Origin: Robiginitalea biformata HTCC2501 | GTDB taxonomy: Bacteria; Bacteroidota; Bacteroidia; Flavobacteriales; Flavobacteriaceae | Direction: 5' to 3' | DNA: 64,000 bases | Assembly (NCBI RefSeq): GCF_000024125.1 | Contig: NC_013222.1 | Coordinates: 3,466,384-3,530,383, forward strand | Shown: one piece after another, positions 18,701 to 26,921 of the stretch | Layout: each line of letters opens with the position of its first letter | Numbering within the stretch: position 1 is the first letter of the stretch | Program-made: the position numbers and the translations under genes | The notes under the pieces: generated by a model | The model's database searches: none | What the model was told of the DNA's origin: nothing | Seen by the model: only the letters and a program-made list of their open reading frames with translations

Positions 18701-19459
18701 GTGGGGCACCAGCTGGGATGCGCCCAGGGCGCAATTCAGGCCGATGGAGAGCATCGGGATATGTGAGACCGATACCAGGAAGGCTTCCGCAGTTTGTCCC
18801 GACAAGGTTCTCCCGGAGGCGTCCGTGATGGTGCCGCTGACCATTACGGGCGTGTCGATGCCCCGTTCCGATTTGAGTTCTTCAATGGCAAATAGTGCCG
18901 CCTTGGCGTTCAGCGTATCGAAGACGGTTTCCACCAGAAACAGGTCCACCCCCCCGTCGAGCAGGCCTGCAGCCTGTTCCCGGTAGGCCAGCCGGAGGGC
19001 TTCAAAATCAATGGCGCGATAACCCGGGTCATTCACATCCGGCGACATACTGGCCGTTTTGTTGGTCGGACCCAGGCTCCCGGCCACAAATCGGGGTTTC
19101 GCCGGGTTGGCCCGGGTGGCGGCTTCGGCTTCCCGTTTGGCAATTTCCGCGGCGGCCCGGTTGATTTCGTACACGAATTCCTGCATGCCGTAATCCGCCA
19201 TGCCCACGGAAGTTGCCGAGAAGGTGTTGGTTTCCAGGATATCCGCCCCCGCCTCCAGATAGGCGCGGTGGATCTCGCCCAATGCCTTTGGCTGGGTCAG
19301 GGAAAGCAGGTCGTTGTTGCCCTGAAGCGGCTGGGGCCAGTCCGCAAACCGGTCACCCCGGTAATCGGCTTCCGTAAAGCCGTACCGCTGCAACATGGTC
19401 CCCATGGCGCCGTCCAGCACCAGGATTCTTTCAGTCAGCAAGTCGCTCAGGTTGTGCAT
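15773..19459 (-). CDS. metH: Cobalamin-dependent methionine synthase, full length
   Basis: This 1228-residue enzyme transfers the methyl group from methyl-THF to homocysteine through cobalamin. Domains in order are homocysteine-binding (about 1-330, with zinc-site GGCCGTT near 305), pterin-binding (about 345-620, starting [13 protein letters not shown]), B12-binding (about 640-880, with [10 protein letters not shown] near 755 supplying the cobalt-ligand His) and the C-terminal SAM-dependent reactivation domain. All four modules are on one chain. It sits 104 bases after the 3' end of a SAM-I riboswitch. A CCTGCCGGCAGG palindrome (19493-19504) lies 34 bases before the start. Confidence 0.97.
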   Translation of the reverse strand: MHNLSDLLTERILVLDGAMGTMLQRYGFTEADYRGDRFADWPQPLQGNNDLLSLTQPKALGEIHRAYLEAGADILETNTFSATSVGMADYGMQEFVYEINRAAAEIAKREAEAATRANPAKPRFVAGSLGPTNKTASMSPDVNDPGYRAIDFEALRLAYREQAAGLLDGGVDLFLVETVFDTLNAKAALFAIEELKSERGIDTPVMVSGTITDASGRTLSGQTAEAFLVSVSHIPMLSIGLNCALGASQLVPHLEVLSARAGVAVSAHPNAGLPNAFGEYDQNPAQMARQVREYLEKGLVNIVGGCCGTTPDHIRALAELVAEYKPRQIPDGRPRQLKLAGLEPLVITPESNFVNVGERTNVAGSRKFLRLVKEGNFEEALEIARDQVDGGAQIIDVNMDDGLIDGKAAMVKYLNLMLAEPDIARVPVMIDSSKWDIIEAGLQVVQGKSVVNSISLKEGEAVFLEQARKILLYGAAVIVMAFDETGQADNFERRIEIAERSYRLLTEQAGFPPEDIIFDLNIFPVATGMEEHRRNALDFIEATRWVRDNLPHCSVSGGVSNVSFSFRGNTPVREAMHSAFLYHAIRAGMNMGIVNPTLLEVYDDIPKELLGYVEDVLLDRREEATERLLEYAETVQGTQKDRKTDMSWREAPLQDRITRALVKGIDQFIEADVEEARQAAGKPIEVIEGHLMTGMNVVGDLFGSGKMFLPQVVKSARVMKKAVAYLTPFIEEAKAAQPGSKQAAGKVLMATVKGDVHDIGKNIVSVVLACNNYEIVDLGVMVPPERIIEKAREEDVDIIGLSGLITPSLDEMVFLAREMERQGFRVPLLIGGATTSKAHTAVKIDPQYSAAVVHVNDASRAVTVVGDLLQEERSQEYKKAVKLDYESFREKFLKRGKIREYLPLEAARANRLGLEFGPDQVHVPRQLGVQVIESIDLRKLEPFIDWSPFFRSWDLHGKFPDILEDAVVGQQATALYRDAREMLKKIFREKSLTARAVFGLFPAVSTRRDDIVIRRDDNREFSFRTLRQQTKKKQGVPNIALADFIAPEDSGISDFMGCFCVSAGFGAAELAREYEDRLDDYNSILVKALADRLAEAAAEYLHREVRVLHWGYAPGETLDNDALIREAYKGIRPAPGYPACPDHLEKQTIWEVLQVEETIGVELTESLAMWPAASVSGYYFAHPGARYFGLGKITRDQLEDYADRKGIPLETAEKWLQPNLAEAAATVQ

Positions 19460-19562
19460 GGTATGTTTTGTTTGGGTTCACCGCAGGCCGGACCTGCCGG
19501 CAGGCCGGTCAGGCGTATCGAAATCAAGAAAGTTCTGGAACAATGAGCCACTGTGGCTAATG

Positions 19563-19702
19563 GTTATCTGTCCGGGCAGCGGTTTCCGGTGCGGGTAGCC
19601 ACCGGGCTGCAGGATAGAATGTAGCACCTTCTTTTGCCCCGGACAGGGGTAAAGGGTTGCTAAGGTTTCACCGGGTCTATTCCCTCCACCTTTCTTGATA
19701 AC
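19563..19702 (-). promoter_or_regulatory. SAM-I (S-box) riboswitch upstream of metH
   Basis: The minus-strand RNA has the S-box consensus elements in order: GUUAUCAAGA (P1/P2 start), GGUGGAGGGA, GACCCGGUGAAACC, GCAACC and AAGGUGCUACAUUC. P1 closes between GUUAUC (19702-19697) and GAUAAC (19568-19563), with a long P4 between them. No terminator with a U tract is visible before metH, so control may act on translation or another hairpin. Together with the adjacent terminator and promoter it accounts for most of the 384-base gap upstream of metH. Confidence 0.93.
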
Positions 19703-19726
19703 GCTCAGGCTGGCAATGAACAGTTG

Positions 19727-19758
19727 CAAAGTAACGGTACGCCTGCTTCAAAAGCAAA
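19727..19758 (-). promoter_or_regulatory. Promoter for the metH riboswitch transcript
   Basis: On the minus strand TTACTTTG (19734-19727, one mismatch to TAnnTTTG) lies 20 bases after TTTG (19758-19755). Transcription would start about 15-20 bases before the S-box P1 helix, as expected. Confidence 0.6.
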
Positions 19759-19782
19759 CATTCCCATTTCTTTTTAGGCTTT

Positions 19783-19822
19783 AAAAAAAGCCCGGCCCCC
19801 TGAAATTACAGGGTTCCGGGCC
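19783..19822 (-). terminator. Intrinsic terminator after the sulfate-reduction operon
   Basis: The minus-strand RNA forms GGCCCGG-AA-CCCUG paired with CAGGG-GGCCGGGC around a short loop, followed by seven U residues. It lies 22 bases beyond the ferredoxin-NADP reductase stop. Confidence 0.9.
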
Positions 19823-19843
19823 AAGCCAACTAATTGTAGGATC

Positions 19844-20905
19844 TCAGGCAATAGCCTGTATGACTTCTTTTTTCGCTTCCTTTTTACTCCCGTCAAACCC
19901 GGTGACCCCGCCCACGGTAGTGTACTTCATCACGTAGCGTTTACCCGGGTTTACCACCTGGTAGGCACTCTGGCACATTACAGCCGCCTCGTGGAAACCG
20001 GAGAGGATCAGCTTGAGTTTCCCGGGATACGTGTTCACGTCCCCGATGGCATAGACCCCCGGGATATTGGTCTGGTAATCGTAGGCGTTATTAACCTTGA
20101 TGGCATTCCGCTCGATCTCCAGGCCCCAGTCGCCTATGGGCCCGAGCTTGGGCGACAGGCCGAATAACGGGATAAAATGGTCTGCCTCCACGTACGATTC
20201 GCCCCGCTCCTGGTCATTATAGGAGACGACGACGGCTTCCAGGTGGGCATCGCCGTAGAGCCGCGTCACCTGCGCCTCCGTATAGAGCCGGATCTTCCCG
20301 GCAGCCGCCAGGGCCGATGCCTTTTCCACAGAATCCAGGGCACCCCGGAATTCATTCCTCCGGTGCACGAGGCTCACCTCGGCGGCCACATCGGCCAAGA
20401 AGATGGACCAGTCCAGGGCCGAATCGCCACCACCGGCTATGACCACTTTTTTATCGCGGAATACCTCGGGGTCCCGAACCATATAACTCACGCCCCGATC
20501 CTCAAAATCCGCGAGGTTGTCGATCTGGGGTTTCCGCGGTTCAAAAGAGCCCAGCCCGCCGGCAATAACCACGACAGGCGCCTTGTGGCGTGTTCCCCGA
20601 TTGGTGGTCACCACAAATTGGCCGTCCTCCTGTTTCTCCAGGGTCTCGGCGCGTTCGCCCAGGGTGAAACCCGGGTTGAAGGGTCGGATTTGTTCCATAA
20701 GCCGGTCTACCAGGTCGCCCGCCAGGATCTCCGGGTAAGCCGGGATATCGTAGATGGGCTTTTTCGGGTAGATCTCCGCACACTGCCCGCCGGGCTGTGG
20801 CAGCGCATCGATCAGGTGGCATTTGAGCTGGAGCAATCCGGCTTCGAATACGGTGAACAGCCCGGTGGGGCCTGCGCCAATGATCAGGATATCGGTTTGT
20901 ATCAT
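19844..20905 (-). CDS. Ferredoxin/flavodoxin-NADP+ reductase, thioredoxin-reductase-like type
   Basis: This 353-residue FAD protein has the first dinucleotide-binding loop GAGPTG at residues 10-15 and a second, VIAGGGDSALDW, near 155. It lacks the CxxC redox motif of thioredoxin reductase, which marks it as a YumC-type FNR. The C-terminal GVYAIGDV segment binds FAD. As the last gene of the cysH-sir-cobA-cysG cluster, it probably supplies reduced ferredoxin to the sulfite reductase (inference). It starts one base after the precorrin-2 dehydrogenase stop and is followed by a strong terminator. Confidence 0.9.
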   Translation of the reverse strand: MIQTDILIIGAGPTGLFTVFEAGLLQLKCHLIDALPQPGGQCAEIYPKKPIYDIPAYPEILAGDLVDRLMEQIRPFNPGFTLGERAETLEKQEDGQFVVTTNRGTRHKAPVVVIAGGLGSFEPRKPQIDNLADFEDRGVSYMVRDPEVFRDKKVVIAGGGDSALDWSIFLADVAAEVSLVHRRNEFRGALDSVEKASALAAAGKIRLYTEAQVTRLYGDAHLEAVVVSYNDQERGESYVEADHFIPLFGLSPKLGPIGDWGLEIERNAIKVNNAYDYQTNIPGVYAIGDVNTYPGKLKLILSGFHEAAVMCQSAYQVVNPGKRYVMKYTTVGGVTGFDGSKKEAKKEVIQAIA

Positions 20906-20906
20906 G

Positions 20907-21494
20907 CTAAATTTCTGTTTTTTGGGCTACCAGCTTTTGGGTAACTTCATTCATCTCGTTTACTTTGGCCTCAAAATCCCCGGCCAGGGTTTTCCGGTAC
21001 GCGTTCAGGTACTCCACCATCCGGCTGATATCATCCGGGAGCACGGCTTCGAAAAATTGCCGGAGCCGTTTGGCTGTGGTCGGCGACTTGCCGTTTGTAC
21101 TGATGGCGATCTTCACATGTCCCTTGGTGACAATTCCGCCCATATAAAAATCGCACAGGGGCGGGTTGTCCGCTACATTTACCAGAATGTGTCGCTGACG
21201 GCAGTCTGCAAAGATCTTTTCATTGACCTTCGGGTTATCCGTGGTGGCAATCACCAGATGCTGGTCCTGCAGGTATCCCGGATGGTATTCCGATTCAATC
21301 AGCTTTGCGCCGAATTCGCCGGCCAGCCTCCGGGTATCCTCCCTGAAAAACGGGGCCACCAGGGTTACCCGGGCGTCCGGGCTGGACTTGGTCAGGAAAT
21401 ACAATTTTTCCTCGGCCACATATCCGCCGCCGACAATGAGGATATCCAGCGTCCGGCATTTCAGGAATATGGGGTACAGATTATTTCGTTCCAT
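20907..21494 (-). CDS. Precorrin-2 dehydrogenase / sirohydrochlorin ferrochelatase-like (siroheme synthesis)
   Basis: The 195-residue protein matches the N-terminal half of CysG (also Met8p/SirC). It starts with NLYPIFLKCRTLDILIVGGGYVAEEKL, which holds the NAD-binding GGG. VIATTDNPKVN and NPPLCDFYMGGIVTKGHVKIAISTNGKSP follow, as in CysG. It oxidises precorrin-2 to sirohydrochlorin and may insert iron. It lies two bases after the uroporphyrinogen methyltransferase stop and serves the adjacent siroheme enzyme. Confidence 0.93.
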   Translation of the reverse strand: MERNNLYPIFLKCRTLDILIVGGGYVAEEKLYFLTKSSPDARVTLVAPFFREDTRRLAGEFGAKLIESEYHPGYLQDQHLVIATTDNPKVNEKIFADCRQRHILVNVADNPPLCDFYMGGIVTKGHVKIAISTNGKSPTTAKRLRQFFEAVLPDDISRMVEYLNAYRKTLAGDFEAKVNEMNEVTQKLVAQKTEI

Positions 21495-21496
21495 GA

Positions 21497-22297
21497 TTAC
21501 GCGGTTTCCAATGGGTTCGTAAATGCCGCTTTAACCGGATGGGACACCTGCCGGGGCTCGACGCGCGCAGACCAGGTGCCTTCCCGGTGGCGCACGGTTT
21601 CTCCGATCAGGATGATCGCCGGGTTTGTCAGCCCGAGGCGCGAGACTTCCCCTGCAATGGTATCCACAGTCCCCAGGGCAATCCGTTCGCCCTGGGTGGT
21701 CCCTTCCTGGATGACCGCTGCCGGGGTGCCTCCCTTGCCGTTCTCACGGAAAAGCGCAGTTATTTCAGGGAGTTTGGACATGCCCATGAGGATCACCACG
21801 GTGGCCGACGATCGGGCCGCCAGGGCTACGTCCTCACTGAGCGCGTGCTCCCGGGTGGTGCCTGTTATAACCCAGAAACTCTCGGCAATACCGCGGAGGG
21901 TAACCGGGATGTGCTGGCTGGCGGGAACGGCCAGGCCGGAGGAAATCCCCGGAATCACGGCGACTTCCATCCCGTGGGCAGCTGCATGGGCCATTTCCTC
22001 GGCCCCGCGTCCGAATACAAACGGGTCACCGCCTTTGAGACGGACCACGTGCTTGCCGCCATTGCCCCGGGCGACGATCAGGTCGTTGATCTGGGATTGC
22101 CGATAAGCCACGCAGCCTTTACGCTTCCCGACAAAGATGCATTCGGCCCCTCGGGCGTATTCGAGCAACTCCCTGGCCACCAGTGCATCGTAGAGCACAA
22201 CATCCGCCCGTTCCAGGGCCCGCAGGGCCTTGAGCGTAATGAGTTCCGGGTCGCCGGGCCCGGCGCCGATAACCGTTAATATACCTTCAGGACGCAT
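21497..22297 (-). CDS. cobA: Uroporphyrinogen-III C-methyltransferase
   Basis: This SAM-dependent enzyme (SUMT) methylates uroporphyrinogen III to precorrin-2, the first step to siroheme. The start at 22297 (MRPEGILTVIGAGPGDPEL) matches the family; upstream in-frame codons lie inside the sulfite reductase gene. The 266 residues include VVRLKGGDPFVFGRG, EVIPGISS-like VAVIPGISSGLAVP, and MGMSKLPEI. It overlaps the end of the sulfite reductase gene by 11 bases. It corresponds to the C-terminal half of E. coli CysG, here encoded separately from the dehydrogenase. Confidence 0.95.
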   Translation of the reverse strand: MRPEGILTVIGAGPGDPELITLKALRALERADVVLYDALVARELLEYARGAECIFVGKRKGCVAYRQSQINDLIVARGNGGKHVVRLKGGDPFVFGRGAEEMAHAAAHGMEVAVIPGISSGLAVPASQHIPVTLRGIAESFWVITGTTREHALSEDVALAARSSATVVILMGMSKLPEITALFRENGKGGTPAAVIQEGTTQGERIALGTVDTIAGEVSRLGLTNPAIILIGETVRHREGTWSARVEPRQVSHPVKAAFTNPLETA

Positions 22298-24380
22298 GGC
22301 TGAGTTCTTTTTGTCGGAAGGCTGAAGCTTCGGAGAGGAAGTTGCGCGCCTGTTCCAGGTATTCCCTTGCAAAGCCGGCGTCCGGCGCATGGCGGTTCAT
22401 CCGCAATACGGCCTGTCGAAACGAATCGTTCCCGAATCCGCGCGGCTGGTCGATAAAATGGGTGTCAAAATCTTTCAGGATGGCCGCATGGGAATTTACC
22501 GCGACGTCCTCGGAAGTGAGCAGTGCCTTGGCTGCGTGGATTTGCGCACTGTAGGCATAGTAGATAGAAGCGGCCCATTTGCCCGCTTCCAGGGCCTTTT
22601 GCGCGTCCTCCAATTTCTCTTCCGCTTCGAGCAGCAAGGTGGAAATCAGGTCGATGACCACCCCGGCACATTCCCCTATGCCGATCGCCTTCTCGTACTT
22701 TTTATCAGTGCCCCAATCGATAAAATCTTCCGGGGTCAGGTCGGAAACATCGGAAAGCGGCTTGAGCTTGTCGTAAAAGTAATGCTGCCCCTGTTCCTGG
22801 TAATAGCGATCGTAGGGTTGGCCGCCGCCGTTTTCCAGGTAATCGTCCAGGATAATGCGCAGCGCCTGGGGACCCCGCTTGGACGGAATTTTGATCACCT
22901 TGTCGGCGAAAATCCCTTCACCCCCGCCGCGGTTACCGCCACCCAGCAATACCTGTAGGGCCGGTGCCACCCGTTTGTCGCGGGTACGAACCGACATGCC
23001 CTGGAAACCGATATGAGCCATGTTGTGCTGCCCGCAGGCGTTCATGCACCCGCTGATCTTGATAACCACGTCCGGGTTGTGGATAAAGTCCGGGTATTCC
23101 GCTGCAATTACCCTTTCGAGTTCCGTCGCGATTCCCGTACTGCTGGCAATCCCCAGGTTGCAGGTATCCGTACCCGGGCAGGCCGTAATGTCCGCGGCCG
23201 TATTGTACCCGGGTTGGGCCAGGCCGATTTTTTCGAGTTCATTGTGGAAATACGGCAACCAGGCTTCCCGGACAAATGGGATCAGGATATTCTGGCGGAG
23301 GCTGAGCCGGATTTCCGAAGCGGCGTACCTGGCAACCAGGTCGGCCAATTGACGCGCTTGCCGGGTAGTGAAATTCCCCAGGAAGACCCGAAGCCCAACC
23401 GCCACATACCCGTCCTGCTTCTGCCGGATGGTATTGGTGCGTTTCCACGCCTGGTAGGCCTCCATGTCCGCAGGAACCGGGATATCAGGGGGAGTCGAAG
23501 CAGGCCGGGGTTGCGGATAGGCCTCCGCGTCGATGGGATATTCCCTGACGGGAATCCCGGGGGTTTCCTCGGCCAACAGCTCCCGGAACCGGTCCAGGCC
23601 AATATCCCTGATGAGGAATTTCATCCGGGCCTTGGCCCGGCTTTTCCGTTCCCCATACCGGTCAAAGACCCGGAGAACCCGCTCCATTAACGGGATAATC
23701 TGTTCCTGGGGCAGGAATTCGTACAGCACGTCCGCATGGCGCGGCTGGGCACCCAGGCCGCCCCCAACCAGGACTTTGAATCCCCGCCGGCCGGCTTCCA
23801 CCCGGGCGATAAACCCGAGATCGTGCATATAGGAAAGCCCGGTGTCCGCATCCGATGCGGAAAAAGACACCTTGAATTTCCGACCCATCTCCTGCCCTAC
23901 CGGGTTCCTCAGGAAATATTCGAAAAGCGCCTGCGCATAGGGGGATACGTCGAAAGGTTCCCCGGGGTCGATCCCCGCGGTCTCACTGGCCGTTACATTG
24001 CGGACCGTATTCCCGCATGCTTCCCGAAGCGTGACGGCATCCCTTTCGAGTTCCGCCCACAGTTCGGGGGTTCGGTCCAGGTCCACATAGTGGATCTGGA
24101 TGTCCTGTCGTGTGGTAATATGGAGGATCCCGGTAGAATAGGTGTCGGAAACATCGGCAATGCGGTGCAGTTGCCGCGCAGTCACTTTTCCGTAGGGAAG
24201 TTTGATCCGTACCATCTGCACCCCGGGTTGCCGTTGGCCGTAAACGCCGCGGGCCAGCCGGAGGCTTCGGAACTTCTCCTCATTGAGCTCGCCCTCGCGG
24301 AACTGCCGGATCTTCCGTTCCAGTTCAACAATATCCTTCTCAACCACCGGGTTCTCCAATTCTGTGCGAAAGCTTTTCAT
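22287..24380 (-). CDS. Ferredoxin-type sulfite (nitrite/sulfite) reductase with C-terminal helical extension
   Basis: This siroheme and [4Fe-4S] enzyme reduces sulfite to sulfide with six electrons. The two cluster motifs are visible: TACPGTDTC near residues 393-402 and SGCMNACGQH near 441-450. The tandem ferrodoxin-like halves start with LPYGKVTARQLHRIADVSD and FTTRQARQLADLV. The 697-residue protein is about 120 residues longer than plain reductases. The tail (about 575-697) is all-helical, with AASIYYAYSAQIHAAKALL, and resembles HEPN domains. The start at 24380 (MKSFRTELENP) is chosen over an upstream ATG that overlaps cysH. Sulfite is preferred over nitrite because cysH is adjacent. Confidence 0.9.
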   Translation of the reverse strand: MKSFRTELENPVVEKDIVELERKIRQFREGELNEEKFRSLRLARGVYGQRQPGVQMVRIKLPYGKVTARQLHRIADVSDTYSTGILHITTRQDIQIHYVDLDRTPELWAELERDAVTLREACGNTVRNVTASETAGIDPGEPFDVSPYAQALFEYFLRNPVGQEMGRKFKVSFSASDADTGLSYMHDLGFIARVEAGRRGFKVLVGGGLGAQPRHADVLYEFLPQEQIIPLMERVLRVFDRYGERKSRAKARMKFLIRDIGLDRFRELLAEETPGIPVREYPIDAEAYPQPRPASTPPDIPVPADMEAYQAWKRTNTIRQKQDGYVAVGLRVFLGNFTTRQARQLADLVARYAASEIRLSLRQNILIPFVREAWLPYFHNELEKIGLAQPGYNTAADITACPGTDTCNLGIASSTGIATELERVIAAEYPDFIHNPDVVIKISGCMNACGQHNMAHIGFQGMSVRTRDKRVAPALQVLLGGGNRGGGEGIFADKVIKIPSKRGPQALRIILDDYLENGGGQPYDRYYQEQGQHYFYDKLKPLSDVSDLTPEDFIDWGTDKKYEKAIGIGECAGVVIDLISTLLLEAEEKLEDAQKALEAGKWAASIYYAYSAQIHAAKALLTSEDVAVNSHAAILKDFDTHFIDQPRGFGNDSFRQAVLRMNRHAPDAGFAREYLEQARNFLSEASAFRQKELSHAS

Positions 24381-24392
24381 ATATCTATTATT

Positions 24393-24408
24393 CCTATGGA
24401 TTTTATAG
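24393..24408. promoter_or_regulatory. CTAT-N7-ATAG inverted repeat before the sulfite reductase gene
   Basis: CCTATGGATTTTATAG matches 13 of 16 positions of the site at 25171-25186 and has the same CTAT-N7-ATAG symmetry. It lies 12 bases upstream of the reductase start, in the 71-base cysH-sir gap. It is a candidate Rrf2-family operator. Confidence 0.45.
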
Positions 24409-24451
24409 TTTATTAGACGCATTCTTTCCGGGCAGGAACGAACAGGCAAAA

Positions 24452-25075
24452 TCAGGTGTGCAGGCCGCACTCCCGATTCTCGAGCACCTTGGTCGGGTCA
24501 AAATACGTATGCTCGTTCGGCAGGTCTCGGGATGCCAGGTAGACGTCCAGCTGCGAGTCGTTCCAGTAATAGAACGGGCTTACCTTGAGGATCCCGTCCT
24601 TGCTCAGGCTCAGGATATCCAGGGTGTCCCGGTGTGCCGTCTGCCCCTTCCTCAGGTTCGTGAACCACACGTCCGGGCGGTGTTCCGACATGGCGCGCCG
24701 GAAGGGTTCCAACTTCACCTGTTCGGTAAACAATTCGTGGCGGGGGTCCTCGATATCGGGGATACCCATAATGGCATCCCGATGGGCCGCCGTCTGTTTG
24801 GGAACGTAGAGCCGGATATCGAGTTGGAGTTTGACAATGAGTTCTTCGGCATGCCGGTAGGTTTGCGGGGTATTGTAGCCCGTGTCGCACCAAATTACCG
24901 GAACGCGTCGGTCGATGTCCGTTACGGCATGCAGGATGGCGACCTCATACGGCCTGAAATTCGTGGTGAGTACCGGCCGTTTTGCCCGGTCCAGGGCCCA
25001 GGAAATAATTTCTTCCGGCGGAATGCCTTTCAGTTGCTGGTTCAGGTGTCGGACCTGAGATTCGGAGATAACCAT
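24452..25075 (-). CDS. cysH: Phosphoadenylyl-sulfate (PAPS) reductase
   Basis: The 207-residue enzyme reduces (P)APS to sulfite with thioredoxin. The C-terminal ECGLH motif with the catalytic Cys is at residues 202-206. The CC and CxxC pairs that bind the iron-sulfur cluster in APS reductases are absent, which favours the PAPS (3'-phospho) type. It is a little shorter than E. coli CysH (244). VPVIWCDTGYNTPQTYRHAEEL follows the family pattern. It is the promoter-proximal gene of the sulfate-reduction operon. No sulfate adenylyltransferase genes lie in the window. Confidence 0.92.
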   Translation of the reverse strand: MVISESQVRHLNQQLKGIPPEEIISWALDRAKRPVLTTNFRPYEVAILHAVTDIDRRVPVIWCDTGYNTPQTYRHAEELIVKLQLDIRLYVPKQTAAHRDAIMGIPDIEDPRHELFTEQVKLEPFRRAMSEHRPDVWFTNLRKGQTAHRDTLDILSLSKDGILKVSPFYYWNDSQLDVYLASRDLPNEHTYFDPTKVLENRECGLHT

Positions 25076-25085
25076 AGTATTAAAT

Positions 25086-25100
25086 CTATTGACTTACTAG
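25086..25100. promoter_or_regulatory. CTAT-N7-CTAG operator-like site in the cysH leader
   Basis: CTATTGACTTACTAG follows the CTAT-N7-ATAG pattern with one mismatch and lies just downstream of the predicted transcription start, a position suited to repression. Confidence 0.4.
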
Positions 25101-25112
25101 ACTATTTGATTT

Positions 25113-25141
25113 CAAAACTACACTTCTTTTCCAAACCTCAA
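25113..25141 (-). promoter_or_regulatory. Promoter of the cysH operon
   Basis: On the minus strand TTG (25141-25139), 18 bases and TAGTTTTG (25120-25113) match the Bacteroidota promoter consensus exactly at the -7 box. The start of transcription would be near 25106, about 30 bases before the cysH ATG. Confidence 0.7.
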
Positions 25142-25170
25142 CGTTAAAATTTGATAAAATGTATGATTAC

Positions 25171-25186
25171 CCTATAGTTTTAATAG
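25171..25186. promoter_or_regulatory. CTAT-N7-ATAG inverted repeat upstream of the cysH promoter
   Basis: CCTATAGTTTTAATAG has perfect CTAT/ATAG half sites. It lies 30 bases upstream of the -33 element and close to the Rrf2 gene end, and is a candidate binding site for that regulator. The rest of the 175-base gap is AT-rich. Confidence 0.5.
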
Positions 25187-25250
25187 ATTTTTAAAATTTT
25201 CGGGGGGATGTTGCCAAATTGACAACCCCGGGCATAGCGACTCCCCGGGT

Positions 25251-25658
25251 CTACACAAAATCGGCCAGCGTATGGTTCCGGTATACGGCCAGGGCGCTGT
25301 CGCGCACCATGAGCATCAGCTTATGGACCGAGCAGGCAGATTCGTCCGGGCAATCATCGCAGGGTTCATAAAAATTCAGGCTGACGCAGGGTACCATGGC
25401 GATGGGTCCTTCCAGTACCCGCATGACGCTGGTCATCCGGATTTCACCCGGGTCCTTAATCAGGTAGTAGCCTCCGCCCTTCCCCTTTTTGGACCCCAGG
25501 AATCCGTTTTTGCGAAGCGTCAGGAGGATGCTTTCGAGGAACTTCTGGGAAATATTCTCGTGCCGGGCGATTTCGGCAATCTGAACGGGTTCCCTGTCTT
25601 TCTGCGCAGCCAGGTAGGTGAGCGCCTTGAGCCCGTATTTCGTTTTCTTGGATAGCAT
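25251..25658 (-). CDS. Rrf2-family transcriptional regulator, probable sulfur-assimilation regulator
   Basis: The 135-residue protein has the Rrf2 winged helix (SKKTKYGLKALTYLA at the N-terminus, QIAEIARHENISQKFLESILLTLRKNGFLGSKKGKGGGYYL as helix-turn-helix and wing). It also has three Cys in the C-terminal part, VPCVSLN, EPCDDC and ACSVH, at about residues 91, 99, 102 and 108. Rrf2 members with such Cys (IscR, NsrR) bind Fe-S clusters, while CymR senses O-acetylserine through CysK. Between the sulfhydrylase and cysH genes it probably controls sulfur assimilation. TAGG-N9-CCTA (25669-25685) just upstream could be an autoregulatory site. Confidence 0.88.
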   Translation of the reverse strand: MLSKKTKYGLKALTYLAAQKDREPVQIAEIARHENISQKFLESILLTLRKNGFLGSKKGKGGGYYLIKDPGEIRMTSVMRVLEGPIAMVPCVSLNFYEPCDDCPDESACSVHKLMLMVRDSALAVYRNHTLADFV

Positions 25659-25691
25659 AGTACCAAGATAGGCAAAATAGACCTACTTCCC

Positions 25692-26894
25692 CTATTTTAC
25701 GGCATCCAGGGCCTGCCCCAGGTCGGCGCAGATATCATCCGGGTGTTCCAGGCCCACGGATATTCGCACCATCCCGTCGGTTATCCCGGATTCCAGGCGG
25801 TCTTCCGGGCTCAGTTTGCTGTGGGTGGTGGAAGCCGGGTGGGTGACGATGCTGCGGGTATCCCCCAGGTTGGCGGATAGCGAAAGCAGTTCGATCTGGT
25901 CAAAGAATGTCCTACCGCCATCGACGCCCCCCTGCACCTCAAAGGCGACTACGCACCCCCCTGCTTTCATTTGCTTCTTGGCCAGTTCATATTGCGGGTG
26001 GGTCTTTAGAAAAGGGTATTTCACCCAGTTCACCTTGGGGTGGGACGAGAGGAACTCGGCGATTTTCAGCGCATTCTCGCAATGGCGGTCTACCCGTACC
26101 GCAAGGGTTTCCATGCTCTTGGACAGGAGCCAGGCATTGAACGGTGAGAGCGCCGGGCCGGTAATCCGGGAAAACCTGTATACCCGGTCTATCAGTTCCC
26201 TGCTGCCCACGGTAATCCCCGCCAGCACACGCCCCTGACCGTCCATGAGCTTGGTTCCGGAATGAATGACCAGGTCGGCCCCGAACCGGATGGGCTGCTG
26301 GAGGTACGGCGTGGCAAAACAATTGTCGATGACAAGCAGCAGGTTGTGCTTACGGGCCAGTTGCCCGAGGGCCTCCAGGTCCAGCACATCCACTCCGGGA
26401 TTCGTAGGCGATTCCGCATAGAGGATCCGCGTTTCCGGGCGGATGAGCGCCTCGGCCTCCTCCAGACGGTCGTAGCGGAAGTAGGAATGGCTGATATTCC
26501 ACTTGGGGAAAACCTGCGTAAACAGCGTGTGGGTAGACCCGAAAACGGAACGGGAAGACACTACGTGGTCGCCGCTGTTGAGCAAGGCGGCAAAGGTGGA
26601 AAATACCGCGGCCATCCCGGACGCAAAGGCAAAACCGTCTTCGGCCCCTTCCATCTTGCAAACTTTCTCAATCCATTCGGAGGTATTCGGGTTTGAGTAG
26701 CGGGAGTAAATGGTCCGCTCCTTTTCCTCGGCAAAAGACGCCCGCATATCTTCGGCGTCCTCAAATACAAAGCTGGAAGACAGGTAAAGCGGTGCGGAGT
26801 GTTCGAGGAACTCCGTCCGGTTGATCTGCGTACGGATGGCTTCCGTCTCTGGCTGATGTCTCTTTTTCATGACCTGGTGTTCTTTTGGTTTCAT
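25692..26894 (-). CDS. metZ: O-acyl-homoserine sulfhydrylase / cystathionine gamma-synthase family enzyme (MetZ type)
   Basis: The 400-residue Cys/Met-metabolism PLP enzyme has the cofactor Lys in HSGTKLMDGQGR near residue 213, SRYSNPNT near 60 and the SLGDTRSIVTHPASTTHS-like segment SANLGDTRSIVTHP near the C-terminus. The DGQGR sequence after the Lys is typical of O-succinylhomoserine sulfhydrylases. Because it directly follows a MetX-like acetyltransferase, the substrate is more likely O-acetylhomoserine, forming homocysteine with sulfide. A second in-frame ATG at 26870 is an alternative start. The gene follows the fusion gene by 27 bases and precedes the Rrf2 gene by 33, so all three may be co-transcribed. 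Confidence 0.88.
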   Translation of the reverse strand: MKPKEHQVMKKRHQPETEAIRTQINRTEFLEHSAPLYLSSSFVFEDAEDMRASFAEEKERTIYSRYSNPNTSEWIEKVCKMEGAEDGFAFASGMAAVFSTFAALLNSGDHVVSSRSVFGSTHTLFTQVFPKWNISHSYFRYDRLEEAEALIRPETRILYAESPTNPGVDVLDLEALGQLARKHNLLLVIDNCFATPYLQQPIRFGADLVIHSGTKLMDGQGRVLAGITVGSRELIDRVYRFSRITGPALSPFNAWLLSKSMETLAVRVDRHCENALKIAEFLSSHPKVNWVKYPFLKTHPQYELAKKQMKAGGCVVAFEVQGGVDGGRTFFDQIELLSLSANLGDTRSIVTHPASTTHSKLSPEDRLESGITDGMVRISVGLEHPDDICADLGQALDAVK

Positions 26895-26921
26895 GGCGGG
26901 GCTCCCGCGCCGCTGTGTTTT

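Noticed and set aside
19493..19504. CCTGCCGGCAGG palindrome as a terminator of the metH riboswitch
   Set aside because: It has no loop and no U tract; at most it affects translation start, so it is noted only with metH.
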